A DNA stretch of 53,591 bases from contig JAFTFT010000017.1 of NCBI GenBank assembly GCA_017458335.1, forward strand, positions 1-53,591, given 5' to 3'. Below the pieces are notes generated by a model. It saw nothing but the letters and a program-made list of their open reading frames with translations, was not told the origin of the DNA and ran no database searches. This stretch comes from Oscillospiraceae bacterium. Lineage in GTDB: Bacteria; Bacillota; Clostridia; Oscillospirales; Oscillospiraceae. The translations under genes and the position numbers were made by a program. Position 1 is the stretch's first letter. Each line of letters begins with the position of its first letter. Positions 23,720-31,496 of the stretch are shown in pieces.

Positions 23720-25120
23720 ATGATGAAACAAGCGGGAAAAATTGCCGCGCTCTGCCTGTCGCTTCTCCTCCTGCTTCCGATCGCTGCTTCTGCAGAGGAA
23801 GGAGACGTCTTTTCAAAGAGCGACTACAACAACGTGGCGGAGGAAGCGGAAGATGCCGTCATTACCCTGGAGGGAGATCACGGCACGCTTTCGGATGAGA
23901 CCAGAGGCCGTTCCGGAAACCCCGTGGTCATCGAGCGCAAAGGGGTTTACCGCATCACCGGACGGTCGGACGGCGTCACCATCCGGATCAAAGAGCCGAA
24001 GAAATCCGGCAACATCTATCTGATTCTGGACCATGCATCCATGACCAATCAAAAGGGCCCCTGCATCGAGGCAGAGGCGGCAGAGAAGGTGATCCTGCAG
24101 TGTGTGGGGGAAAACAGCCTCGTCAGCATGTCGGATTCCGGCTCTCCGCTGTATTCGGAGGATGACCTTACCGTCAACGGCCCCGGCCGCCTGCATATTG
24201 AATCCGGGAAAAACGGGATCCACTGCAAGTCCGCTCTGCGGATTACGGGCGCGACGATCTCCATCCGGGCGGCGAACGACGGACTCAAGGGAAAACAGGG
24301 CATCTATGTGGACGGCGGAAGCGTCACGATCGACGAGAGCTATGAGGGGATGGAAGGCGCCTGCGTGCTGATCCGGAGCGGAGAACTCCGGGTGACGGCA
24401 AGTGATGACGGAATCAACGCCGCGGGAGAGGACGGGATCCAGGGCGACGTGGTCATTGAAGGCGGCAGCCTCTACCTCAACGCCGCCGGCGACGCCATCG
24501 ACAGCAACCGCTCCATTCTCATTTCGGGCGGCGTCACCCTGGTGGAAGGGCCGGAAAACAGCCGCAACAGCATCTTCGACAAGGGAGACGGAAGCGACGC
24601 GCAGCTGAGCATCAGCGGTGGAACGGTGCTCGCGATCGGCAGCATCGAAAAGGCGAAGAATTTCAAATCAGGGACGCAGTATTCCCGGCTCGAGCCGGTC
24701 TCCGGACAGGCCGGCGATGTGATCGGCACGGACGACGGGAGCGGGATTGCCCTGACGGCAACGAAATCCTTCAGCTGTGTGATCTACTCCAGTCCGAGCT
24801 TCACCGGGGAGAGCCGTATTCAAGTCTCCGCCCCGACAGGGGAGGAGAACCCGGACCGGCGCGGCTGGGACAGCACCGGCCCGACGGAGCTTACGGAGGA
24901 GATCCGCACGCTGTTCCGCGGGGCAGCCGGGACGCTGGTTGGCGTGGATTATGAGCCGGTTGCGGTGCTGGGGAGACGGGGAGAAGAAACCTTCTGCCTC
25001 CTGTGCCGTGCAACAGCGGCCGGCGCCGGAGAGCCGTACTATCTCCTGATGGAACTTACGGCCGGGGACGGGACGCCGATTCTCCGTGCCCTCCGGGAAG
25101 TCCGGCTTGACCGGAACTGA
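23720..25120 (+). CDS. Secreted protein with DUF4353 carbohydrate-binding-type repeats
   Basis: A 466-residue exported protein. The start at 23720 has AAAGGAG upstream and begins a signal peptide ending near AASAEEGD. The body (about 25-335) is a right-handed beta-helix of repeating short strands (GVYRITG, LTVNGPGRLHIES, LRITGATISIRA, VVIEGGSLYLNAAGDAIDSN, LSISGGTVLAIG). This is the DUF4353 or carbohydrate-binding-domain-containing family found in Firmicutes. A C-terminal extra domain of about 85 residues begins near TELTEEIRTL and is not recognised. No sortase motif or membrane anchor is seen, so it is probably released or loosely held. Confidence 0.85.
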   Translation: MMKQAGKIAALCLSLLLLLPIAASAEEGDVFSKSDYNNVAEEAEDAVITLEGDHGTLSDETRGRSGNPVVIERKGVYRITGRSDGVTIRIKEPKKSGNIYLILDHASMTNQKGPCIEAEAAEKVILQCVGENSLVSMSDSGSPLYSEDDLTVNGPGRLHIESGKNGIHCKSALRITGATISIRAANDGLKGKQGIYVDGGSVTIDESYEGMEGACVLIRSGELRVTASDDGINAAGEDGIQGDVVIEGGSLYLNAAGDAIDSNRSILISGGVTLVEGPENSRNSIFDKGDGSDAQLSISGGTVLAIGSIEKAKNFKSGTQYSRLEPVSGQAGDVIGTDDGSGIALTATKSFSCVIYSSPSFTGESRIQVSAPTGEENPDRRGWDSTGPTELTEEIRTLFRGAAGTLVGVDYEPVAVLGRRGEETFCLLCRATAAGAGEPYYLLMELTAGDGTPILRALREVRLDRN

Positions 25121-25164
25121 AAGCGCAGAAGAGCAGGCACGGGAGTGCAGCTGCGGTCAAAGCA

Positions 25165-25212
25165 GAATAAAAAACAGGAGGGAAGTCCCGATTCATCACG
25201 GGACTTCCCTCC
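25165..25212 (-). terminator. Terminator of the superoxide reductase operon
   Basis: A perfect 14-bp stem (GGAGGGAAGTCCCG and complement, 8-base loop). Its leftward tail is TGTTTTTTATT. It also stands between the convergent carbohydrate-binding gene and this operon. Confidence 0.9.
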
Positions 25213-25229
25213 GATGTTCTGCAGAGCGG

Positions 25230-25463
25230 TTACAGCAGGGTGTTCTGGAGTACGTCGAAAAATTCCACATCACTCTGCTTCAGACGGAGGCCGAGATTCT
25301 TATCCGTCCCGTCGGGATAGTGGACGAGAATTTCAACCTGAACGTCCTCTTTGATGCCTTTCTGGAGGACGTCCTTCAGAAAGGGGAGAACATTCGGATG
25401 GTTGGAGCGGAAGCTGCTCCAGGCGCTTTTGGCTTTCAGCAGGTTTTTCGGATTCAGATTCAT
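25230..25463 (-). CDS. Small conserved hypothetical protein (77 residues)
   Basis: A soluble, charged protein: an N-terminal helical part (KNLLKAKSAWSSFRSNHPNVLPFLKDVLQKG) followed by two strands (EDVQVEILVHYPDGTDKNLGLRL) and a final helix (QSDVEFFDVLQ). Similar small proteins occur in Clostridia, but I know of no assigned function. AAAGGA lies before its start. It starts 14 bases after the nitrilase stop and ends before a strong terminator, so it is the last gene of the superoxide reductase operon. Confidence 0.7.
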   Translation of the reverse strand: MNLNPKNLLKAKSAWSSFRSNHPNVLPFLKDVLQKGIKEDVQVEILVHYPDGTDKNLGLRLKQSDVEFFDVLQNTLL

Positions 25464-25477
25464 GAGATGATTTCCTT

Positions 25478-26302
25478 TCAGTTTGTTACGGTATAGACGT
25501 CTTCCCGCAGGTGCAGGAAGGTGGGGAGCTGGGCACGGACCTCGGCGATCCGTTTCAGGTCAATCTCGGCGAGGAGCGTCTGCTCGGTTTCGTCCGCGGC
25601 GGCCAGAGGGGTTCCGTAGGGGTCAATGATCATGGAATGTCCCCAGCACTCGTAGGAGAACCCCTCATAGCGCGCGGCGGAAGCGGCAACGAAGAACAGC
25701 TCATTGTCGATGGCGCGGGCCCTCAGGGTCGTTTCCCAGTGAGCGGGGCCCGTCGTCATGTTGAACTGGGCGGGGAGGCAGATGAGCTCCGCGCTGCGCC
25801 TGGCCATGGCCCGGAAGAGCTCGGGAAAGCGGACATCAAAGCAGATCGCCACGCCCATCCGGCCGAATTCCGTGTCAAAAACGGTGATCTCGGACCCGGG
25901 CGTAAAGGTGTGGGACTCGTGAAACCGCATCCCGGGCAGATCCACGTCAAAGAGGTGGACCTTGCGGTGACGGGCAAGCAGAGTCCCGTCCGGGTCATAC
26001 ACAAAACTGGTGTTGTACAGAAGACCGCCTTCGGCCTCCGGCACGGACCCGCCGACCAGGAGGAGATGGTACTTCCGGGCCCACTCGGCCATGCGGCGGC
26101 AGCTTTCCTCGTGCCCTTTCGCGGTAAACCTGTGGAAGTACTCCCTGCTGTAGGGACAGGAGAACATCTCGGGCAGCACGGCGACGTCTGCGCCGGAACC
26201 GGCGGCGTCCCGAAGCATGGATTCTGCCTTGCTCATGGTCTCTTCATACTCCAGCTCAGTCCGGAGCTGGCAGACCGCGAGGGTAAATTTATCTTTTTTC
26301 AT
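25478..26302 (-). CDS. Carbon-nitrogen hydrolase (nitrilase superfamily, omega-amidase-like)
   Basis: A 274-residue cytoplasmic amidase-type enzyme. The nitrilase catalytic triad is complete: Glu in VLPEMFSCPY, Lys in ARHRKVHLFD, Cys in AICFDVRFPE. The RFPELFRAMARRSAELICLPAQFN and WGHSMIIDPYGTPLA segments match the omega-amidase/NIT2 branch, which hydrolyses alpha-ketoglutaramate and similar amides. The start is taken at the ATG at 26302 (MKKDKFTLAVCQLR), where the fold begins. No good ribosome site precedes it, so it may rely on coupling to the upstream superoxide reductase gene 31 bases away. Confidence 0.9.
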   Translation of the reverse strand: MKKDKFTLAVCQLRTELEYEETMSKAESMLRDAAGSGADVAVLPEMFSCPYSREYFHRFTAKGHEESCRRMAEWARKYHLLLVGGSVPEAEGGLLYNTSFVYDPDGTLLARHRKVHLFDVDLPGMRFHESHTFTPGSEITVFDTEFGRMGVAICFDVRFPELFRAMARRSAELICLPAQFNMTTGPAHWETTLRARAIDNELFFVAASAARYEGFSYECWGHSMIIDPYGTPLAAADETEQTLLAEIDLKRIAEVRAQLPTFLHLREDVYTVTN

Positions 26303-26333
26303 CGGGCAAACAGGCTTAAAAAAGGAGAAGCGC

Positions 26334-26696
26334 TCAGGCCTCGGCCTTCCAGAGACCGTGGAGGTTGCAGTACTCATAGGCGGCAACGACGGTCTCGCCG
26401 CCCGCCAGGGCAAAGACCGCCTCGGGCTTGTCACCGGGCTTCAGGTCCTTCTTCTGATAGCCCTGGCTGGTCTCCAGAACGATAAACGTGATGTAGTGGG
26501 CATCCAGCATGGGATGCGCGACGGCGCCGACTTCGACCTTGACAGAATTGCCGTCCGCCCTGATGACGGGAACATGCTTCTCACCGGCGGCGTCGGTGGT
26601 GTTGGGAACGAGCTCCACCAGCTTCTTCGGCTCAAAGTCCTCGGAGCGGTCGGGGATCAGAATTTTCCCGCAGTCAGGACACTGGAAAAACTTCAT
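26334..26696 (-). CDS. Superoxide reductase (desulfoferrodoxin/neelaredoxin family)
   Basis: A 120-residue iron protein that reduces superoxide to hydrogen peroxide without making oxygen, as anaerobes prefer. The catalytic Fe(His)4Cys site is complete: H41 (GEKHVP), H61 (AHPM), H67 (DAHYI), C110 and H113 (YCNLHGLW). An N-terminal CPDC (C6, C9) is half of the desulfoferrodoxin rubredoxin-like centre. The second Cys pair (CC) is missing, so that centre probably binds no iron. GGGAGG precedes the start. The gene heads a three-gene operon with the nitrilase and the 77-residue protein. Confidence 0.95.
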   Translation of the reverse strand: MKFFQCPDCGKILIPDRSEDFEPKKLVELVPNTTDAAGEKHVPVIRADGNSVKVEVGAVAHPMLDAHYITFIVLETSQGYQKKDLKPGDKPEAVFALAGGETVVAAYEYCNLHGLWKAEA

Positions 26697-26726
26697 AAGA
26701 TTACCTCCCGTTTGTTTGATGAATTC

Positions 26727-26762
26727 AGTATACCACGAAAGGGCTCTTTTTTGAAGCCCTTT
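26727..26762 (-). promoter_or_regulatory. Promoter with overlapping inverted repeat before the superoxide reductase operon
   Basis: Read leftward: TTCAAA (26755-26750), a 17-base spacer and TATACT (26732-26727). An 8-bp inverted repeat (AAAGGGCT, AGCCCTTT) surrounds the -35 box, as an operator would. Confidence 0.6.
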
Positions 26763-26842
26763 ATACCTTGCGGCAGCGTTTGGCGTTCAGCCCGGGACTG
26801 CCCGGGGGGGCGGACGGCCGTTCGGACACGGCCGGAGTTCCG

Positions 26843-26880
26843 CACAGAAAAGGCCCCGCTGCCGCAGCAGACGGGGCCCA
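26843..26880 (-). terminator. Terminator of the CoA-transferase/Etf operon
   Basis: Read leftward, GGCCCCG and CGGGGCC form a stem followed by TTTTCTG, 40 bases after the CoA-transferase stop. Confidence 0.75.
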
Positions 26881-26920
26881 AAGGGGGAAAGGAAAACTGG
26901 AAGAAGGAGAAATCAGATGA

Positions 26921-28177
26921 TCAGATCAGGTTCTTTTCCTTCAGCTCGGCGATCTTGGCATCGTCGTAACCCAGAATCGTCTTCAGAATATTCTCGGTAT
27001 CCTGACCCATGGAGGGAGCGCCGCGCCAGATCTGGCCCGGAGTCTCGCTCATCTTCGGGGCAATGCCGAAGGCCTCAATCTCGGCGCCGGTGGTCTGATC
27101 CTCATACTTGACCCAGTCGCCGCGGGAACGGAAATGCTCGTTCTCGTAGGCGGACTTGGCGGTGTTGACGGTTGCGCACGGAACGCGGGCGGCTTCCATG
27201 ACGCTCTCGATCTCCTGTGCATCGTGGGCGGCGCACCACTCGATGACCTTCCGGTTCAGCTCCTGACCCTTTTCGGAGGCGACGGCCGCCGGGCCGGAGG
27301 AGCAGTCCTTGTAGTTATAATACTCCACATCGAGACCCATGGCCGGGATGCAGCGTTTGTAGACGCCGGGGCCGAAGGCGCCCAGCGCGACCAGGAAGCC
27401 ATCTTTGGACTTGAAGAGGTTGTACGGCTGGAAGGCGGGGTTGAAGTTGCCGGAGCGTTCGGCGACCTTGCCGGTCATGGTGTAGGCGGTGTAGGTGCCG
27501 CACATGTACTGCGCCATCGCTTCAAACTGAGCGACGTCGACGACCTGGCCCTTGCCGGTCTTCTGGGCGTAGGTGTAGCCGGCGAGTGCGGCGAACAGGG
27601 TGGCAAAGGCGGAGACATAGTCGTTGGTGTAGGGCTTGGCGATGGCCGGATCGCGGTCGGCGTCACCCTGCAGGTACAGCCAGCCGGAGAAGGCCTGACC
27701 GATCATGTCGTAGGAGGCGCGGTTGCAGACATTGGGCAGACCGCCGAATTCCTTGTGGCCCATGCCGGAAACGTGGACGATGACCAGCTTCGGGTTGACC
27801 TTGAGCAGCTCCTCGTCATAGACGCCCAGCTTGTCCATCCAGACCATGTTCTCCATGAAGATGTCGGCTTCCTTGATGAGTCCGTAGAAGATTTCCTTGA
27901 CTTCTTCGTGCTTGAGGTTCAGCTCGAGGCTCATGGCCAGCTTGTTGCGGGCGTTCTGTGCCCAGGCCGTGGAGACCTTCGTACCATTGACATCGGCAAA
28001 GGGAGCCAGCATACGGAGCGTATCGCCGACACCGGGGCGCTCGATCTGGATGACTTCGGCGCCGAAGTCGGCCAGCATGGTGGCGGCAAAGGGCATGGCT
28101 ACCAGAGAGCCGGAGCAGACGACGCGCATGCCTGCAAAGGGACCGAACTCGGGGATGATGAATTTACGATCGCTCAT
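26921..28177 (-). CDS. CaiB/BaiF-type CoA-transferase (family III)
   Basis: A 418-residue family III CoA-transferase, which moves CoA between carboxylic acids through an aspartyl-CoA thioester. The N-terminal LVAMPFAATMLADFGAEVIQIERPGVGD is typical. The catalytic Asp lies in RASYDMIGQAFSGW, and the C-terminal VPCATVNTAKSAYENEHFRSRG matches the small domain. The start at 28177 has AAGGAGA upstream. It is last in an operon after acyl-CoA dehydrogenase, EtfB and EtfA, the gene set of the carnitine cai/fix system. CaiD, CaiC and a betaine transporter are missing, so carnitine is only one possible substrate. Confidence 0.93.
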   Translation of the reverse strand: MSDRKFIIPEFGPFAGMRVVCSGSLVAMPFAATMLADFGAEVIQIERPGVGDTLRMLAPFADVNGTKVSTAWAQNARNKLAMSLELNLKHEEVKEIFYGLIKEADIFMENMVWMDKLGVYDEELLKVNPKLVIVHVSGMGHKEFGGLPNVCNRASYDMIGQAFSGWLYLQGDADRDPAIAKPYTNDYVSAFATLFAALAGYTYAQKTGKGQVVDVAQFEAMAQYMCGTYTAYTMTGKVAERSGNFNPAFQPYNLFKSKDGFLVALGAFGPGVYKRCIPAMGLDVEYYNYKDCSSGPAAVASEKGQELNRKVIEWCAAHDAQEIESVMEAARVPCATVNTAKSAYENEHFRSRGDWVKYEDQTTGAEIEAFGIAPKMSETPGQIWRGAPSMGQDTENILKTILGYDDAKIAELKEKNLI

Positions 28178-28207
28178 AATGAATCTCCTTTTCAATTATT
28201 TTTATGA

Positions 28208-29206
28208 TCAGACTTTCCTGTTTTTGATTTCCGCTACCAGAGCGGGAATGACCGTCTTGTAATCGCCGACCACACCGTAGTGCGAAATGTCGAAGATCGG
28301 CGCGCCCTTGGTATGGTTGACGGAGATGACGCAGCCGGCGTTCTGCATGCCGACCTGATACTGGACCGAGCCGGAAATCGCGATGTTGAAAATGAACTTC
28401 GGCTTGACGGTGGTACCGCTCTGACCGATCTGCTTCTCATGCGGCAGCCAGCCGTTGTCGACCAGCGGACGGGAGGCGGCGAGCTTTCCGTCCAGCAGAG
28501 AAGCCAGCTCCTTCAGCGGCTCGAGATCCGCCTGGTCCTTGATGCCCCGACCGCCGGCGATGATCACCTGCGCGCCTTCGATGGCATCGCCGGTATCCTG
28601 CTTGGGGGCTGTCTCCAGCACCTCATAGTCAGGGTCCGCGCTGACATCGACGGTCTCGGCAATGAGCTTGCCGGCAGCACCCGTCCGGGGCTCAATGGGC
28701 TCGAACATCATCGGCCGTACCGTCGCCATCTGGGGACGGGCTTCCAGGATGACAATGTGGGCCAGAATGCTGCCGCCGTAGGCGGGGGTCGTCTGATAGA
28801 ACACCTCATCCCGGTCGAAGCCGAGGTCGATCGCATCGGCGGTTAGACCGGTCTTCAGGGAGACCATCATACGCGGCGCGAGATCGCGCCCGAGAGAAGT
28901 GGCCGCATACAGGATAATGGAAGGCTTGTACTTTTCGGCAAGCTGGGTCAGCGCGGCCTCATAGGGGCGGGCACTGTAGGAGGCCAGGGCCCTGTCCTCG
29001 GCGAGGATGACGCTGTCGGCGCCGTAAGCAAAGAGTGTTTCGGCCAGCGAGGAGACTCCGTCACCCAGCAGAACCGCGGTGAGCTCCTCTCCGGTGTGTG
29101 CCTTGAGCTCCAGCGCTTTGGCAAGAATTTCCAGCACAGCGGGGTTGAGAACGCCGTTCTGCTGTTCGGCAAACACCCATATTCCCTTATAATCTTCTTT
29201 TGCCAT
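28208..29206 (-). CDS. etfA: Electron transfer flavoprotein alpha subunit
   Basis: A 332-residue EtfA/FixB protein that binds FAD and carries electrons between acyl-CoA dehydrogenases and other partners. The C-terminal FAD domain is clear: VIIAGGRGI, then VDNGWLPHEKQIGQSGTTVKP and FNIAISGSVQYQVGMQ, where the conserved Ser-Gly-Thr and Gln contact FAD. A final INHTKGAPIF-type segment (VNHTKGAPIFDIS) is also conserved. It lies 16 bases after etfB. Whether the complex bifurcates electrons cannot be read by eye. Confidence 0.96.
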   Translation of the reverse strand: MAKEDYKGIWVFAEQQNGVLNPAVLEILAKALELKAHTGEELTAVLLGDGVSSLAETLFAYGADSVILAEDRALASYSARPYEAALTQLAEKYKPSIILYAATSLGRDLAPRMMVSLKTGLTADAIDLGFDRDEVFYQTTPAYGGSILAHIVILEARPQMATVRPMMFEPIEPRTGAAGKLIAETVDVSADPDYEVLETAPKQDTGDAIEGAQVIIAGGRGIKDQADLEPLKELASLLDGKLAASRPLVDNGWLPHEKQIGQSGTTVKPKFIFNIAISGSVQYQVGMQNAGCVISVNHTKGAPIFDISHYGVVGDYKTVIPALVAEIKNRKV

Positions 29207-29222
29207 ATCAGTGTTCGCCTCC

Positions 29223-30008
29223 TTAAATCAGGTGCTCGTCATGCAGCATGTCTGCAAGCTGAGCAGCGATCTCTTCGGTGGAGCCGGAGAAATATTTTGT
29301 ATCGGCGTTGCGCTTGGGCGGTTCCAGAACCTCCTTGGTAGAGGAGGGAGAACCGGGGATTCCCGTCTGGGTTTTGTCTGCGCCGAGATCTTCGGCGTTC
29401 CAGACAAAGCGGGGCTTCTTCAGCGCCTTCATGATGTTGATGGGCTTGGGATAGCGCGGGGTATTGATCTCACCGGTGACGGTAACCAGCGCGGGAAGCC
29501 TGGCCCGGACCTTCTGGGTACAGGTTTCGAGTACACGGTCGCAGATCACATAGCCGTCCTGCACATCGATGGACGAGGCCAGCGTAATCTGCGGGATGCC
29601 GAGCTGGGCCGCGGTGGCAGGACCGGTCTGGGCGGTATCGCCGTCGACGGCATGCCGGCCGAAGAGCAGAAGATCGTAATCTCCGATCTTCCTGGCGGCC
29701 ATGGCCAGCGTGTAGGAAGTCGCGAGGGTATCGGCTCCGCCGAAAGCACGGTCGGAGAGAAGATAGGCCTCGTCGCAGCCGAGCGCCAGCGCCTTCTTCA
29801 GGACGTCTTCCGCCTGGGGCGGCCCCATGCTGATGGCGCAGACCTGAGCGCCATACTTCTCTTTCAGCCGGATGGCAGCTTCCACGGCATTGGCGTCCAG
29901 CGGATTGAGCTTGCTGGCGACGCCTTCGCGCATGATGTTGCCGGTTTTGGGATCCAGCTTGACATCATCCGTGTCAGGAACCTGTTTGACATATACCAAA
30001 ATCTTCAT
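29223..30008 (-). CDS. etfB: Electron transfer flavoprotein beta subunit
   Basis: A 261-residue EtfB/FixA partner of the alpha subunit. It starts MKILVYVKQVPDTDDVKLDP, as nearly all family members do. It contains NPLDANAVEAAIRLKEK, the nucleotide-binding LLFGRHAVDGDTAQTGPATAAQLG and a closing C-terminal arm that wraps around EtfA (PRFVWNAEDLGADK). The length fits anaerobe EtfB proteins. It is placed 38 bases after the acyl-CoA dehydrogenase and feeds straight into etfA. Confidence 0.96.
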   Translation of the reverse strand: MKILVYVKQVPDTDDVKLDPKTGNIMREGVASKLNPLDANAVEAAIRLKEKYGAQVCAISMGPPQAEDVLKKALALGCDEAYLLSDRAFGGADTLATSYTLAMAARKIGDYDLLLFGRHAVDGDTAQTGPATAAQLGIPQITLASSIDVQDGYVICDRVLETCTQKVRARLPALVTVTGEINTPRYPKPINIMKALKKPRFVWNAEDLGADKTQTGIPGSPSSTKEVLEPPKRNADTKYFSGSTEEIAAQLADMLHDEHLI

Positions 30009-30046
30009 GGATGGAAGAAACTCCTTTGAGAAAAATGTACCTGGAT

Positions 30047-31180
30047 TTATCTGCCGATCACGGCGCCGCTGATGACCATGCGGAGAATCTCGCTGGTGCC
30101 TTCGCCGATCTCCAGAAGCTTGGCGTCACGATAAAAGCGCTCGACATCAAACTCACGGCTGTAGCCGTTGCCGCCGTGGATCTGGATGCAGTCGTCGCAG
30201 ACCTCGCAGGCCCAGCGGGAGGAGAGCAGCTTCAGCTCTGCCGCCTCGACGGAGATGCGCTTGCCTTCGTCCTTCATCTGGCAGGTATCCCAGATCATGA
30301 GGTCGGTGGCGCGGATCTTGGCTGCCATATCGGCAAACTTGAAGCCCACGGCCTGATACTTGTAGATGGGCTTGCCGAAGGTGGTGCGCTCCTTGGCATA
30401 CTTGACGGCCTTGTCCATGGCGTGCTGCATGAGACCGTTGGCGATGGCACCGATGGACACGCGGGCACCGTCCAGGGCCTGCATGGCAATCATGAAGCCT
30501 CTGCCCTCGGGGCCGACGCGGTCTTCTGCCGGAATGTGAATGTTGTCAAAGCTGAGCTCGCAGGTGCCGGTGCCGCGCATGCCCATCTTCTTTTCAAACT
30601 TGCCGACGGTGAGGCCTTCGGCATCCTTCGGGACGACAAAAACCGAGATGCCCTTGTTCCCTGCTTCGGGATCGGTCTTGGCCATGATCAGGTAGTAATC
30701 GGCGATTCCGGAGTTGGTGATCCAGGCCTTGCCGCCGTTGAGAATGTAACTGCCGTCCGGCTGCTTCTCGGCGACGGACTTGATGGCGCCTGCGTCAGAA
30801 CCCGCGTTGGATTCGGTCAGACCGAAAGCGAAGACCTTGCCTTCGGCGACCAGCGGAAGGTACTTGGCCTTCTGCTCATCGGTGCCGTGATACAGAATCA
30901 TGTCGGCTGCCAGCCAATGGGCGTCCAGGAACAGGGCGATCGAAGCGCTGCCCTTTGCGATCTCGTTGATGACGATCTCGCTGGTGATGGTATCGCCGCC
31001 GCCACCGCCGTACTGTTCGGGGAGATGAATCGCCATGAGCCCGGCGTCAACCAGTTTCGGAATCAGATCGAAGTCAAATCCGTTTTCATCCATGTCGCGG
31101 TCCCGCAGCTCGACCTCGTTGGCGGTAAACTCTCTGACCATATCGCGGATCATGAGCTGCTCTTCGGTAAACTTGAACAT
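30047..31180 (-). CDS. Acyl-CoA dehydrogenase (CaiA/short-chain type)
   Basis: A 377-residue FAD enzyme that introduces or, with reduced Etf, removes a 2,3-double bond in an acyl-CoA. Family marks are FAFGLTESNAGSDAGAIKS, LNGGKAWITNSGIADYYLIMAK, and the C-terminal IHGGNGYSREFDVERFYRD followed by IGEGTSEI, which contains the catalytic Glu. GGAGGT lies 7 bases before the ATG at 31180. It is the first gene of the leftward operon with etfB, etfA and the CoA-transferase. Together these could activate and reduce an unsaturated acid. The substrate is unknown. Confidence 0.95.
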   Translation of the reverse strand: MFKFTEEQLMIRDMVREFTANEVELRDRDMDENGFDFDLIPKLVDAGLMAIHLPEQYGGGGGDTITSEIVINEIAKGSASIALFLDAHWLAADMILYHGTDEQKAKYLPLVAEGKVFAFGLTESNAGSDAGAIKSVAEKQPDGSYILNGGKAWITNSGIADYYLIMAKTDPEAGNKGISVFVVPKDAEGLTVGKFEKKMGMRGTGTCELSFDNIHIPAEDRVGPEGRGFMIAMQALDGARVSIGAIANGLMQHAMDKAVKYAKERTTFGKPIYKYQAVGFKFADMAAKIRATDLMIWDTCQMKDEGKRISVEAAELKLLSSRWACEVCDDCIQIHGGNGYSREFDVERFYRDAKLLEIGEGTSEILRMVISGAVIGR

Positions 31181-31234
31181 TTGTAAGACCTCCATTAAAA
31201 ATTTTGTTATTTTTAGTACAGATTAAAAAAGATC

Positions 31235-31268
31235 TTGCAATTCTACCCATATCTGTTATAATACAGAT
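31235..31268. promoter_or_regulatory. Overlapping divergent promoter region with ATCTGT/ACAGAT palindrome
   Basis: On the plus strand TTGCAA (31235), a 16-base spacer and TATAAT (31257-31262) make a good promoter. The perfect inverted repeat ATCTGT-N6-ACAGAT (31251-31268) wraps the -10 box. A minus-strand -10 (TATAAC) overlaps it, so one operator could control both the acyl-CoA operon and the rightward regulator. No gene lies in 31181-31496. Confidence 0.55.
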
Positions 31269-31382
31269 GAAGCAAAAATGAACAAAAGATCTTTCCATTT
31301 CTGTCTCAGACCGGTTAAATCATAAACAAGAATAAAACAGAAGTCAACAGAAAAACGAATCCACTTGTTAAATTCGGAACTT

Positions 31383-31411
31383 TTGACAAATTGGCAAAAT
31401 ATGTCTACTAC
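31383..31411 (+). promoter_or_regulatory. Proximal promoter of the YtoI-like regulator
   Basis: TTGACA (31383-31388), a 17-base spacer and TACTAC (31406-31411), 85 bases before the start codon. Confidence 0.6.
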
Positions 31412-31496
31412 AGGCAAGGCTTTTTTATAATACAATTTCAGGAAAAAACAGACGTCAAAATTGAGCTGTTTTGTTCTGTGCTAGTTTTGAAAGCGG

